64,000 nucleotides of DNA from CALDTK01 sp045110575 (GTDB lineage: Bacteria > Bacteroidota > Bacteroidia > Chitinophagales > Saprospiraceae). The first letter of the stretch is position 1. Each line of letters begins with the position of its first letter. The position numbers and the translations under genes are program-made. Below the pieces are notes generated by a model. That model was not told the origin of the DNA. It saw nothing but the letters and a program-made list of their open reading frames with translations, and searched no databases. Shown here one piece after another: positions 8,758 through 17,782 of this stretch. The stretch lies in assembly GCA_045110575.1 (NCBI GenBank), contig JBGCGF010000011.1, positions 1 to 64,000 of the forward strand, written 5' to 3'.

Positions 8758-9630
8758 ATGAACCGTTACACTTACCTTACTTCTATGATACGTTTCTGTT
8801 CTCTGGTATGCGTAATCGCAATTACGCTATTTCTCCCAGCTTGTAGCTCAACCGAAGAGGTAATATCTTCAGATGCTCCCATCTGGCAAGACGAGTTCAA
8901 TTACGTCGGGGCACCCGACACCTCGAAATGGGCGTTCGACATCGGTAACTGGGGTTGGGGTAACAATGAACTTCAAGCTTATACCAGCTTACGCCAAAAC
9001 AGCCGCGTCGTGGATGGTAAGCTCATCATCGAAGCCCACCGTCTAAATCCTGCAGATGACAGCTTTGTTCCCGGCGCAGGACGTGATTCATTAGACGAAG
9101 GCCATTACACCTCAGCTCGCTTGGTTACGCGCGGAAAGCAAACGTGGAATCGAGGTCGATTAGAGGTGCGCGCAAAGCTTCCTAAAGGAGTAGGTACATG
9201 GCCTGCTATCTGGATGCTCGGAGAAGATATTGCTGAAGTCGGTTGGCCTCTGTGCGGAGAAATCGACATCATGGAACAAGTGGGTTACGATCCAGACACA
9301 CTTGTCGCCACCGTTCATACACAGGCTTTTAATCACATGATCGGTAATCAGCACAGCAGTCGTGTTGAGCTAAAGGAAATGTCGGAGGAGTTTCACACCT
9401 ACCAACTAGACTGGAAAGCAGATTCCGTTCGCATCGGTGTCGACGGGACGTATTACTACACGTATCACAAACCTGATACAGCGACTCGATCCAGCTGGCC
9501 GTTCGATGTAGAGCATTACCTCCTGCTCAACATTGCTGTAGGTGGTAACTGGGGCGGGCACCAAGGCGTCGATACAACCATATGGCCACAGCGTATGGAG
9601 ATAGATTGGGTGCGCATGTATACGGATTGA
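8758..9630 (+). CDS. Glycoside hydrolase family 16 lipoprotein (laminarinase-like)
   Basis: This 290-residue enzyme carries a lipoprotein signal ending LFLPAC (Cys about 29), so it should sit on the outer membrane or in the periplasm. The GH16 core shows WQDEFNY near the start, GRLEVRAKLPKG, WPAIWMLG, and the catalytic motif GEIDIMEQVG (ExDxxE, about 162-171), followed by a WPF...HYLLLNIAVGGNWGG ending. This matches beta-1,3(4)-glucanases that cut laminarin or lichenan. It stands alone without a SusCD pair next to it. A second in-frame ATG at 8785 would give a shorter but still usable signal. A one-mismatch copy of the iterated 14-mer is at 8987-9000. Confidence 0.92.
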   Translation: MNRYTYLTSMIRFCSLVCVIAITLFLPACSSTEEVISSDAPIWQDEFNYVGAPDTSKWAFDIGNWGWGNNELQAYTSLRQNSRVVDGKLIIEAHRLNPADDSFVPGAGRDSLDEGHYTSARLVTRGKQTWNRGRLEVRAKLPKGVGTWPAIWMLGEDIAEVGWPLCGEIDIMEQVGYDPDTLVATVHTQAFNHMIGNQHSSRVELKEMSEEFHTYQLDWKADSVRIGVDGTYYYTYHKPDTATRSSWPFDVEHYLLLNIAVGGNWGGHQGVDTTIWPQRMEIDWVRMYTD

Positions 9631-9905
9631 GTCAGGTGTACGATAGCTAGCGCCTGGGTGTCTTTGTCTTCTGTGTTACAATCCTAGGCCTTATTGGCCT
9701 AGTTGAACGTAGGTAGAGATGTTGTTAATGCGGTGCGTAAAGCAGGGTATGTATTCTAGTCTATTCACTAGGAAACACAGCTAACCTAAGCGGAATTGGC
9801 AGCAGTGTATTCTGCCATTTAGGGCAAGTTAAGTGCAGGGTTCGGTCAGAAACAGCGGAAGTTTGTCCATTGGACGTGGCACTAATCTTGTCTCTTATTG
9901 CGCCA
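9631..9905. other. Intergenic region with a small hairpin
   Basis: A short inverted repeat CTAGGCC-ttatt-GGCCTAG (9684-9702) follows the GH16 gene but has no clear T-tract, so its terminator role is uncertain. The rest should contain the promoter of the kinase gene. I recognise no box. Confidence 0.35.
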
Positions 9906-11423
9906 ATGGGTATGAATATCTTCAAAGGGGACAATTCACGGGGGACCAAGGCAATACGCAAAGCAGTGCTTGTGGTTGGAGGTTGTTTTTTGGTTTTAGC
10001 TGTTTCACTACGCTATCAAAAATACCAGGCCATTGTCAGTCAGTCTGAAAATCTAACACTCGAATCGCTTGAGAAAGTGGTCTGGGGTGTAGCACAACTT
10101 ATTGATGGCGATAAGCATCAACAGCTTCAGGAAACCTTCCTAGAAAGGGATGCAATTACCGCTGCTGATCAAGAAGTCCTCTATGATCAAATCCACCTGC
10201 AACTAGAGAGAACGCAGCAAGAGTTAGGATTTGAAACTCCATTGTACACCTACACTTCTTCGGGAGTTGAAGCTGGATTTGAGTTCATTGCCACTTCCTC
10301 GAAAGAGCCTTACTACCGTCACGAGATGAGTTCGGCACCAGCCAGGCAGATCGCGGCCTATGGCGAGTACATGTCCATGCGTCCATATGAAGACGGTCAC
10401 GGAACATGGCTTTCTGCATGCGCACCAATTCTAAATTCGAACGGTGAGGTAGTAGCAATGGTCCAAGCAGATCGATGCTTTGACCTATTCATTGCTGAGG
10501 CAGAAGCGCAGGCCTACGCAGGTGTGTGGTGGAACCTCTTGCTTATCGTCGGTTTGCTGGTGATGGTGTGGCGATACATGTCAACCTTGATCACAAAAGA
10601 AGAAGAAGCCAAGATTGCTTTGCGAGCTAACGTAGCCGAAAAAACACTCCTTTTGGATCGCTTGGAGCTTCGTGAAATAGAGCTCGAACAGCAAAAAGCA
10701 ATGCTGGTCAATAAGAACCAATACTTAGAAGATTTCGCGAACATTGCTTCGCACGACCTTAAGTCGCCTCTCCGTGGTATCTCGAATTTTGCTGGGCTGC
10801 TTTCCCGCAGAATGGGCCCAAATGCAGAGTCTTCAGCTACGGAATACATCGACTTTATTAAGTCGAACGCAAAGCGAGCGCTAAAGCTCGTTGACGGAAT
10901 TCTCAGTTACTCCAAACTAGGGGAAGAAGCTCAGAATAACGTTCCGAGCAGTTTGGAAAAAGTCGCAAGCAACGCACTTGAGAATTTGTACTCGGTGATT
11001 CAAGACCGCAATGCAAAGGTGTCTGTTTGTGATTCGCTTCCTGAAGCCGTTTTTGACCCTGTAATTGTAACTCAGCTCTTCCAGAACCTAATCGGTAATG
11101 GATTAAAGTATAATCAATCTGATGTTCCCACTGTCGATGTGACGTGCGATGTTGATGAGCAGCAACGCTATGTGTTCGCAGTAACAGACAATGGAATTGG
11201 TATCCCAAAGGAATATCAAAAGAGCGTCTTTGAGATGTTCAAGCGATTGCATGCCGGCGGAGATGAGTATGAAGGATCAGGCATCGGCCTCGCCTTTTGC
11301 TCTCGCATCATCAACTCGTACGGCGGGGAGATCTGGCTTGAATCCGAAGAAGGAATGGGCTCTACCTTCTACTTCACCTTACCTAAAGCTTTTGCTACAT
11401 CGCCTGTTTTGGCAACGGCCTAG
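9906..11423 (+). CDS. Membrane sensor histidine kinase with periplasmic sensor
   Basis: The product is about 505 residues. One membrane helix (AVLVVGGCFLVLAVSL) and a second (WWNLLLIVGLLVMVWRY) enclose a sensor region of about 170 residues of unassigned fold containing WLSACAPILNSNGEVVAMVQ, similar in style to dCACHE or CHASE sensors. A coiled coil follows, then ASHDLKSPLRGISNFAGLL, the N box QNLIGNGLKYNQ, DNGIGIPKEYQ, FEMFKRLH and GSGIGLAFCSRI. It belongs to the same phytochrome-like kinase group as the genes at 850, 46696 and 48138. I chose ATG at 9906; TTG at 9870 and ATG at 9912 are alternatives. No response regulator is adjacent. Confidence 0.88.
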   Translation: MGMNIFKGDNSRGTKAIRKAVLVVGGCFLVLAVSLRYQKYQAIVSQSENLTLESLEKVVWGVAQLIDGDKHQQLQETFLERDAITAADQEVLYDQIHLQLERTQQELGFETPLYTYTSSGVEAGFEFIATSSKEPYYRHEMSSAPARQIAAYGEYMSMRPYEDGHGTWLSACAPILNSNGEVVAMVQADRCFDLFIAEAEAQAYAGVWWNLLLIVGLLVMVWRYMSTLITKEEEAKIALRANVAEKTLLLDRLELREIELEQQKAMLVNKNQYLEDFANIASHDLKSPLRGISNFAGLLSRRMGPNAESSATEYIDFIKSNAKRALKLVDGILSYSKLGEEAQNNVPSSLEKVASNALENLYSVIQDRNAKVSVCDSLPEAVFDPVIVTQLFQNLIGNGLKYNQSDVPTVDVTCDVDEQQRYVFAVTDNGIGIPKEYQKSVFEMFKRLHAGGDEYEGSGIGLAFCSRIINSYGGEIWLESEEGMGSTFYFTLPKAFATSPVLATA

Positions 11424-11651
11424 TCCGTACCCGATTTCCAGCGTTCGACTTACGTTGTGAGTGCTGGTGATAACGATGCTTATTCATTCCGACGTTAGTT
11501 CATCGCAAAGCGACCTGCGGTCTACACAAAGAGGCAAAGGCCGCAAAGTCGAGATGTGCATTTATCACGCGTGGGCTTTAATAGCGCTAGTAAGCACGCC
11601 GCTGTTTCATCGCAAAGAGCCACACAGACGCTAGCCTCGACACAAAAAAAA
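11424..11651. other. Intergenic region with duplicated segments
   Basis: The stretch contains imperfect direct repeats with 'catcgcaaag' at about 11501 and 11608 and a nearby 'cacaaagaggcaaaggccgcaaag' like segment, typical of decayed repeat DNA. No gene is supported. Confidence 0.35.
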
Positions 11652-11678
11652 GCCCCATGGAACATCGTTCCATGGGGC
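11652..11678. terminator. Bidirectional rho-independent terminator
   Basis: A perfect 12-bp stem (GCCCCATGGAAC / GTTCCATGGGGC) with a 3-base loop is preceded by an A-run and followed by a T-run, so it can stop transcription from the plus-strand kinase side and from the minus-strand DUF6438 gene. Confidence 0.9.
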
Positions 11679-11703
11679 CTTTTTAATTGCATTGGTGTCA
11701 GTG

Positions 11704-12162
11704 CTATTCAGCTGATTCCCATGCCTGTGCAAAGGCGATCTCGTCGAGTATCGTTACCACTTGGCGAAGCGCATCAGGTGCCTTCTGCTTGTGGAATCGA
11801 ATCGTCTTTCCTTTGAAGCTGAGCTCCAAAGTTGGGAGATCCTTTACCGTTGCGAGGTACTCGTTTTCCATGCTTCCTAGATCGGCAGCAACGAGTTGCG
11901 CAATCAGTTCATCGTATACCTTCGCAGATAAGTTGGAGCTGTGCAGGCCGATGTAGTCGACGTTTTTTATGCCAACAAAGGTTAGGCTATGGTTATCGAA
12001 TCCACTAAACGTGAATGCTTTACACTTGCCACGGCACTTGCCTTTCGTTAAGGTGAACGCTGGACTTTCCGTAGAAACAGTAGCGACTTTTTTCGTGCTT
12101 TTGCAAGCGCCAATTACAAGAGCAACTGCTGCAACGGCAAGTAAAATATAGAGGTACTTCAT
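11704..12162 (-). CDS. DUF6438 domain lipoprotein
   Basis: The gene encodes 152 residues with a lipoprotein signal (LAVAAVALVIGAC, Cys about 20) and the family pattern LTKGKCRGKCKAFTFSGFD with paired Cys spaced CRGKC, followed by the YIGLHSSNLS region and a final helix. DUF6438 has no established role. The protein is presumably anchored to a membrane facing the periplasm or surface. It starts 6 bases after the stop of the M43 protease gene, so the two form an operon. It ends at the strong bidirectional terminator. The two conserved Cys could form a disulfide or bind a metal, but this is inference. Confidence 0.85.
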   Translation of the reverse strand: MKYLYILLAVAAVALVIGACKSTKKVATVSTESPAFTLTKGKCRGKCKAFTFSGFDNHSLTFVGIKNVDYIGLHSSNLSAKVYDELIAQLVAADLGSMENEYLATVKDLPTLELSFKGKTIRFHKQKAPDALRQVVTILDEIAFAQAWESAE

Positions 12163-12168
12163 GGCAGG

Positions 12169-13431
12169 TTACTTAGAGATGAGGATGCGCGTTGCGTCAA
12201 TCGCAGCGTCGCTTCGCAAAAAGTAGATGCCCGAATGTAGACCAGAAACATCGATAGACATCATCTGCTGTGGAGCGAGTTCTAGTACTTCACGTCCTAC
12301 CGCATCACTTAGCCAAAAGCGGTGACCGTTGAGCGGTGTCCCTTCTTCTAGCTGAATCGTAAGGTGATTGCTAGCTGGGTTTGGAAACGCCTGTACTTGA
12401 ATCAAGTTTGGACGATCGTTCACACCCACGACAGGAGCGCAACTGTTGCTGAGCAAATCTGCACGTGGACCATTAAGTGCAGCAAGCATGCGCATCTTTT
12501 GGCCTTCGGTAAACATGGACATGCACTCGTCGTAACTGTAGTCCATGTAGTTGTTGTAGTTGATTCCATTACCAGAAGTAGTACACGCATCAAACGCTGG
12601 GAAGGTTAAGCAGCCTTCTGTTTCAGTAAATTGATTAGGTGTGTCGCTCACAAAGTCATCCTCGTTACAGCCTCCTTCTTCTTCACCCCAAAGGTGCTCT
12701 AGGTTGAAGTAGTGACCCATCTCGTGGGTTACCGTGCGTCCTCCATCATTCGGGAAAGAGTTAGCAGCGGTACCTGTTGTTCCGAAGTATTGGTGACCGA
12801 TCACCATGCCATCGGATTCTGGTGGATCTGCAGAGTTTGGAATAGATGCAAATCCTAAGAGACCTTCGTCCCCTAAATCACACACCCAAATGTTGATGTA
12901 CTTGGTGTAATCCCAAGAGTCTTTACCACCGTTGGCAGTTGAGTACCAGTTGTCTGTGTCACCAATGCCAGCTACAGTGGTCAGCGTGCGTGTAATGCCA
13001 CTGGTTGGATCACCGTTGGGATCAGTAGTCGCAAGGCAAAACTCAATTTCCGTATCAGCTGCGATTCCTTGGAATCCCGATGCCGTTTGACTGGCATTGC
13101 TGTTGAGCTTACGGAAGTCTTCGTTCAGCACCTCGAGCTGAGACTCAATTTGTGCGTCAGAAATATTCTCCGTAGCGTTTTTGTAGAGGACGTGAACGAC
13201 AACAGAAACAGTCTCTACGACACGACTTTCTTGTCCGCTATTTTGTCGATTTGCTATCCACGCTTGGGTGAAGGTCTCTAGGTCTGCACGTTGCTGCACC
13301 AAGGCAGGATTGGCAAGTAGGTTGGCAGCTCTGTGTTCGTTGGTCGCACAACGGTCTTGAGCTTGTACGCTCGAGAATACTGTAGCGCACAATACAAGTG
13401 CGCAAAGCACATGGTTGAAGTACTTTTTCAT
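12169..13431 (-). CDS. M43 (cytophagalysin/PAPP-A-like) secreted zinc metalloprotease with T9SS signal
   Basis: This 420-residue secreted protease has a signal peptide (VLCALVLCATVFSSVQAQ), a propeptide, and the metzincin zinc motif HEMGHYFNLEH (about 238-248). The Met-turn region is NYMDYSYDECMSMF. Cys residues around the active site are typical of M43. The last 75 residues are a T9SS sorting domain beginning VQAFPNPASNHLTIQL and ending GIYFLRSDAA plus a basic tail. It is thus exported across the outer membrane and likely degrades extracellular protein. It is the first gene of a two-gene unit with the DUF6438 lipoprotein. Confidence 0.93.
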   Translation of the reverse strand: MKKYFNHVLCALVLCATVFSSVQAQDRCATNEHRAANLLANPALVQQRADLETFTQAWIANRQNSGQESRVVETVSVVVHVLYKNATENISDAQIESQLEVLNEDFRKLNSNASQTASGFQGIAADTEIEFCLATTDPNGDPTSGITRTLTTVAGIGDTDNWYSTANGGKDSWDYTKYINIWVCDLGDEGLLGFASIPNSADPPESDGMVIGHQYFGTTGTAANSFPNDGGRTVTHEMGHYFNLEHLWGEEEGGCNEDDFVSDTPNQFTETEGCLTFPAFDACTTSGNGINYNNYMDYSYDECMSMFTEGQKMRMLAALNGPRADLLSNSCAPVVGVNDRPNLIQVQAFPNPASNHLTIQLEEGTPLNGHRFWLSDAVGREVLELAPQQMMSIDVSGLHSGIYFLRSDAAIDATRILISK

Positions 13432-13743
13432 AGAAGAGGGGTTTAAAGGCTAGTCTTAGCTTTCAAACGGTAACCCCTGTGAATCGTTGCATGGCGCCTA
13501 ATGCGCGGCTGTGACCCAGTTTGTCCTGCGGCTCTGTTTGTCCTGTCTGTCCTGTGAACCACTGGTTCGCAGGTAACGCAGCGTAGCTATAGCACGTCCC
13601 TACTAGCAGTCAAGCGTCCAAATACCGAAATCTGACCTCTCCGACCAGCCCCGCGTGGAACACGGAAGCCGCTGGTCTGGCGCACGTCCCTACTAGCAAT
13701 CTGAAATCCAAGTACCGACATCCCAAGTACCGTTGAGCTCCGC
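13432..13743. repeat. Intergenic region of short repeats and palindromes
   Basis: No gene is seen. The region holds tandem 'tttgtcctg/ctgtcctg' units around 13520-13550, the palindromic segment GAACCACTGGTTCGCAG (13556-13572) that recurs at 23945 and 24071, and two copies of GCACGTCCCTACTAGCA (about 13592-13608 and 13682-13698). A related sequence is found near 30871. Such clusters resemble decayed intergenic repeat elements. Confidence 0.55.
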
Positions 13744-16332
13744 TCAACGCAGCATAATCCCATTCAACCACACCCGTTCACTTCCGCGCCAAAACGCACG
13801 GAAATTAGGATTGTCGAAGAACAGAATAACACGACCTCGGCCCATGCTAGATTCAACGATAGAAGCCTGTCCGGCGCCTTGCTTTTTGCGCTCGCGACTC
13901 AAATAGCCACTCGCCAATGGATCACTCGCATAGCGACCAACAGTAGCTCCGGGTGTCTCGCTCGGCTTGAAAAAGCGGGTGTGCTGACGGAACATCGGCA
14001 GCTTATCGCTAATGCCATAGGCAAGTGGATGCGTAGCGTCAAGCTCGACGTTGAGGATCGCTCCGCCGATGTACTGTGCGCCGCGCGCCTCATCGAGCTG
14101 CGCGTACAGAAGACCTTGTAAAAGACTGTCAATGTCAAGTTTCGCCTCATCAAGCTTAGCGAACTTCTTATCGACCGCCCAGCCTGCTGCCGTGTGGCTT
14201 GCAAGCAAAGTGCCGCCATTGCGCACCCATTTCTGTAAGCTCGCAACATCCAAGTCGTTGTAACGGCCGCCTGTCATCGCAATGTGCGTGTAGCGACTCA
14301 AGTCTGCACGTCCAACTTGATCCGCATCGAGTAAACTCACTGGAATGTGTAAGCGCTCACTTAATAAGTGCCATGCTTCACCAGCTTGGTAAGGGCTCGT
14401 TCCGTTGCCGGTGAGTAACGCGATTTTAGGCTGCTTGAGTAGTTCTGTCGATCTACCTCCGAGATCAGGACCGGTCGGTGTAAGGCCTGTATTGACGGCA
14501 TACATCGTGAGCCCATCCTCTTCCATCATTTTCTTGGCCAAGGCCATCACCTTGTCTCTTCCTATTGGGTTTTGCGTAAGCGGTAGCACCACACTTCCGC
14601 GAGGCAACATGACGCGCTTTCCGTCCACTACGATGCTGCTTGGCTCGTTGAGCAAACGTGCGTGTCCGCCAGCACTTGTGATGCGATACACGCTGCGTGG
14701 CGCGTAGTATCCTTCGTACGCAAATACAAGAGCGTAGGCATTTGCGGCATCTCCAACCATCTTTCCAGTAGTTGGACTGAAGTCCTTCAAGAAGGTCTCG
14801 TAAGCATTTGATCCATCTTCATATTCACCTTTCGGTAAAACCTTCATCGAGTGCATTTCAACATCAAATGCCATTGGAAGGCACCAAGTAGAAACATCGT
14901 AAAAGAGTGAATCTTGGAAAGTCGTATTCGGCTCAAGTACAGCTTGAATAAAGCGTGCTTGGGTCTGATTGGTCGGAATAACGTATGCTTCGCCTGCGCC
15001 ATAACGCTTGCCGTTTGCACTAACGCTTCCAGTTACTGGATAAACCTCTACACGGTGCTTCTTGAGCAAAGCTGCGAGCTCAGATGCACGACTGTGCTGT
15101 CCCTCAATAGGAAGCAAGTAGGCCTCTGTACTGAGGGTTTTGGCGTAAGCTGAACTGCCCGAGTAGAACGTCTTCGTATGGTCGTTCAACTCATCTTTTA
15201 ACGCTGCAGTCGATTGCAGTGTCGCAAGACTCGCGGTCAATTGATTACGAATCGAAAAGCCATAACTCAGCGTTCCTCCGGTCACTTCACGGTCGAGTGC
15301 TCGCGAACTTGCCTGCTCGAACAGAATACCAACTGACCCATTGACATCAGGGTAAGTCGATCCCTTTCCGATGTAGAAATCGTCAAAGCTTTCGCGGGTG
15401 TAGTACATGCTGCCAATGCGGTCGAGCGATTTAGCAGAGTTGTCCGTGAGTAGTCCCGTCAACTCTTGGTTGCGCGCTGGGGTGAGTGGGTTGTTTCGAC
15501 TCGGAATACCCGGCTGGAAGAAGTACGTCGCATTCGATCCCATCTCGTGGAAGTCGGTCAGTACCTGCGGACGCCACTTGTAAAACATCTCGATACGCGC
15601 CTGAGATTCTGGGTGCTGCAACGGCATCCAGTCACGGTTCAGGTCAAACCAATAGTGATTGGTACGACCGTTTGGCCATGCTTCTCTGTGCTCGCGATCT
15701 TGAGGATCAGTATTCGCTACACCTCCTCGGTTGCGGTTTGCCCAATCACAGAAACGATCTCGCCCGTCAGGGTTAAACATCGGGTCAATGATCGTCACCA
15801 CGCGATTGAGGATTGAATCAACTCCATCGCCTTGTCCAGCAGCTAAGTGATAAAGAGTCAGGATCGCCGCCTCAGTTCCTGAAGCCTCGTTGCCGTGGAT
15901 AGAGTATCCCATGTAGGCTACGGCAGGTTCGTTTTTCAGTGCGCTTTCGCCAAAACCAGCGGCGTCTGAAAAGAGGGTAGCGTGTTGCTTTTGAATGTCA
16001 TCCAACTTGGATTGACGTTCAGGCGAAGTCACGATTGCATGAATAAGTGCGCGACCTTCATGTGTGCGACCATGTTCGCGTAGCGTTACCCGATCAGAGG
16101 TTTTGGCGACAGCTTCAAAATACTGAACGACTTGACTCGGTATGGTGTGACGCTCTCCGATGCGATGTCCAATTACCTGCTCTGGTGTTGGAATCGCTGG
16201 GTCATATTTTTCTGTTCCTGGCCACGAAAGCTCAGACGTTAGCGGTAGTTGAGGCGCTTGTTGTGCACTTGCGTTGCTGATCGTAACCCCAGTGAGCAAC
16301 AGAATGAAGAGCAGAAAATGTTGGAATCGCAT
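13744..16332 (-). CDS. M14 family zinc carboxypeptidase, secreted
   Basis: This is about 862 residues from the ATG at 16332, which begins a signal peptide (FLLFILLLTGVTISNASAQ). The M14 domain contains the zinc pair in YSIHGNEASGTEA (HxxE), MFNPDGRDRF, FDLNRDWMPLQHPES and the third zinc ligand in TDFHEMGSNATYFF. The C-terminal third carries a segment with IAMTGGRYNDLDVASLQKWV and GGTLLASHTAAGWAV, like the class I glutamine amidotransferase-like domain common in such large Bacteroidota M14 proteins. It likely trims peptides in the periplasm. It is a single gene divergent from mreC. An exact iterated 14-mer is at 15943 and one-mismatch copies at 15137 and 16100. Confidence 0.92.
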   Translation of the reverse strand: MRFQHFLLFILLLTGVTISNASAQQAPQLPLTSELSWPGTEKYDPAIPTPEQVIGHRIGERHTIPSQVVQYFEAVAKTSDRVTLREHGRTHEGRALIHAIVTSPERQSKLDDIQKQHATLFSDAAGFGESALKNEPAVAYMGYSIHGNEASGTEAAILTLYHLAAGQGDGVDSILNRVVTIIDPMFNPDGRDRFCDWANRNRGGVANTDPQDREHREAWPNGRTNHYWFDLNRDWMPLQHPESQARIEMFYKWRPQVLTDFHEMGSNATYFFQPGIPSRNNPLTPARNQELTGLLTDNSAKSLDRIGSMYYTRESFDDFYIGKGSTYPDVNGSVGILFEQASSRALDREVTGGTLSYGFSIRNQLTASLATLQSTAALKDELNDHTKTFYSGSSAYAKTLSTEAYLLPIEGQHSRASELAALLKKHRVEVYPVTGSVSANGKRYGAGEAYVIPTNQTQARFIQAVLEPNTTFQDSLFYDVSTWCLPMAFDVEMHSMKVLPKGEYEDGSNAYETFLKDFSPTTGKMVGDAANAYALVFAYEGYYAPRSVYRITSAGGHARLLNEPSSIVVDGKRVMLPRGSVVLPLTQNPIGRDKVMALAKKMMEEDGLTMYAVNTGLTPTGPDLGGRSTELLKQPKIALLTGNGTSPYQAGEAWHLLSERLHIPVSLLDADQVGRADLSRYTHIAMTGGRYNDLDVASLQKWVRNGGTLLASHTAAGWAVDKKFAKLDEAKLDIDSLLQGLLYAQLDEARGAQYIGGAILNVELDATHPLAYGISDKLPMFRQHTRFFKPSETPGATVGRYASDPLASGYLSRERKKQGAGQASIVESSMGRGRVILFFDNPNFRAFWRGSERVWLNGIMLR
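15943..15956 (+). repeat. Iterated 14-mer, copy 3
   Basis: Exact copy in the M14 carboxypeptidase gene, whose strand reads the complement as FGES (GFGESALKN). Confidence 0.9.
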
Positions 16333-16433
16333 AGGGTGAAATATAGTGTGTAGTTGCCGCATGGTTGATCAGTTTCTGGCGAGCCTTTTTAGGGTAGTTT
16401 AAGTAGCTTAGGGCTGCTACCTTCACGGCCGTA

Positions 16434-17258
16434 ATGCAAGACCTCCTCGCCTTCTTTCTCCGCTTTGGCGGCGTCTTCACTTTTGTGGTGCTGGAGGCTA
16501 TCTGCGCATTGTTGATTGTACGCTACAACGATAGCCATCGGGCTATATGGCTGCACTCCGGCAATCAGATATCTGGCTCTATTGCAGAGAAGGTAGATGC
16601 ATGGACGGACTTCGTAAGTCTGCGAGAAGTGGCAGACAGTCTTGCTGCAGAAAATGCTCGATTACGTCTACAGATACTTCTTCAGCCAGAAGGTGTGCCG
16701 GACAGTGTCCAAATGGCACATGTTGATTCGAGTTTCATTTTGATTCCTACCCGAGTGGTGCGCAACAGCGTTGCGATGGCCAACAATACCCTTACCATAG
16801 ATCGTGGAACCGTAGATGGCGTCAGCGCCCGCGAAGGCGTGATCAGCGGCCGTTCTATTATTGGAGTGACACGTAGCGTGGGGCAGGAATACAGTGAAGT
16901 ACTCAGCCTTCTGCACAGTGAGTCGCAGATATCGGCAACGCTTGTCAAAGCGGGCTACTATGGTGTGCTGCGCTGGGAAGGCATTGAGCCAAGAAAGATG
17001 ACGCTCGAAGAAATTCCTCGACACGCCCGATTGAGCGTTGGGGATTCTGTCGTAACAAGTGGTTTTTCTGCGATCTTCCCCAAAGGACTACACATTGGTA
17101 GAGTGGACACGTTCTGGCTCAAACCAGGAAGTGACTTCTATGACGTTCGGGTTGCGCTATCGCATGATCCGGCCAACTTAGATTACGGCTATATCGTTAA
17201 GCGCGATGCAGATTCAGCACGCATATTATTTGAAGAGCAAACCTCCAATGTTCAGTAA
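16434..17258 (+). CDS. mreC: Rod shape-determining protein MreC
   Basis: The gene encodes 274 residues with one N-terminal membrane helix (FVVLEAICALLIV), a coiled coil (LREVADSLAAENARLRLQI), then the MreC beta-domain core with NNTLTIDRGTVDGVSAREGV, GRSIIGVT and LSVGDSVVTSGFSAIFPKGL. MreC is an inner-membrane, periplasm-facing scaffold of the elongasome that activates PBP2. It overlaps mreD by 11 bases and is followed by mrdA, so the order mreC-mreD-mrdA is intact. mreB is not immediately upstream; the neighbour there is the divergent M14 gene. Confidence 0.95.
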   Translation: MQDLLAFFLRFGGVFTFVVLEAICALLIVRYNDSHRAIWLHSGNQISGSIAEKVDAWTDFVSLREVADSLAAENARLRLQILLQPEGVPDSVQMAHVDSSFILIPTRVVRNSVAMANNTLTIDRGTVDGVSAREGVISGRSIIGVTRSVGQEYSEVLSLLHSESQISATLVKAGYYGVLRWEGIEPRKMTLEEIPRHARLSVGDSVVTSGFSAIFPKGLHIGRVDTFWLKPGSDFYDVRVALSHDPANLDYGYIVKRDADSARILFEEQTSNVQ

Positions 17259-17772
17259 TCCCTACATCTCTACGGCTTTTCGTTTTGTTGTGCTTGCTGC
17301 CTTGCAAGTGCTTGTGCTTTCTCGCATAGGCGTAAGCGAAGATTGGGGACGCTACCTACAGGTGCTCTTCTATCCTTTGGTCATTCTGTTGTTGCCCATC
17401 AACTTGCCTACCGTCATTGTCCTGATCATTTCGTTTGCGTTAGGCATGTGTATTGACGTGCCGTTGGGCACTTTAGGCATCCATACCAGCGCACTGGTGT
17501 TGACAGGCTTCGCACGAAGCTTGGTGCTTGCCATTCTAGAGCCTCGGGAGGGCTATCAAGTTGATCAGTCGCCGACTAAAGCTGAGTTTGGGTTCCAGTG
17601 GTTTATCAGTTACGCGGCCATTTTGATGGGTGTACACTGCTTTACGTTCTTCGCTGTCGAGACGTTTACGTTCGTTTTTATTGGCGAAATACTATTGAGA
17701 GCGCTAGGCAGTTTCAGTGTAAGCATGATCTTGATCTTCCTCTACGTGATCATTCTAGATCCTGAGGCGTAA
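17248..17772 (+). CDS. mreD: Rod shape-determining protein MreD
   Basis: This is about 174 residues from ATG 17248 (MFSNPYISTAFRF), which overlaps the end of mreC in the usual translationally coupled way. It has about five hydrophobic helices, including FVVLAALQVLVLSRIGV, VLFYPLVILLLPINLPTVIVLIISFALGM and a final SFSVSMILIFLYVIILD. MreD is an integral inner-membrane elongasome subunit. Identification rests on size, hydrophobicity pattern, the GMCIDVPLGTLGIHTSALVL segment and its place between mreC and mrdA. Confidence 0.9.
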   Translation: MFSNPYISTAFRFVVLAALQVLVLSRIGVSEDWGRYLQVLFYPLVILLLPINLPTVIVLIISFALGMCIDVPLGTLGIHTSALVLTGFARSLVLAILEPREGYQVDQSPTKAEFGFQWFISYAAILMGVHCFTFFAVETFTFVFIGEILLRALGSFSVSMILIFLYVIILDPEA

Positions 17773-17782
17773 TTAACTAGGA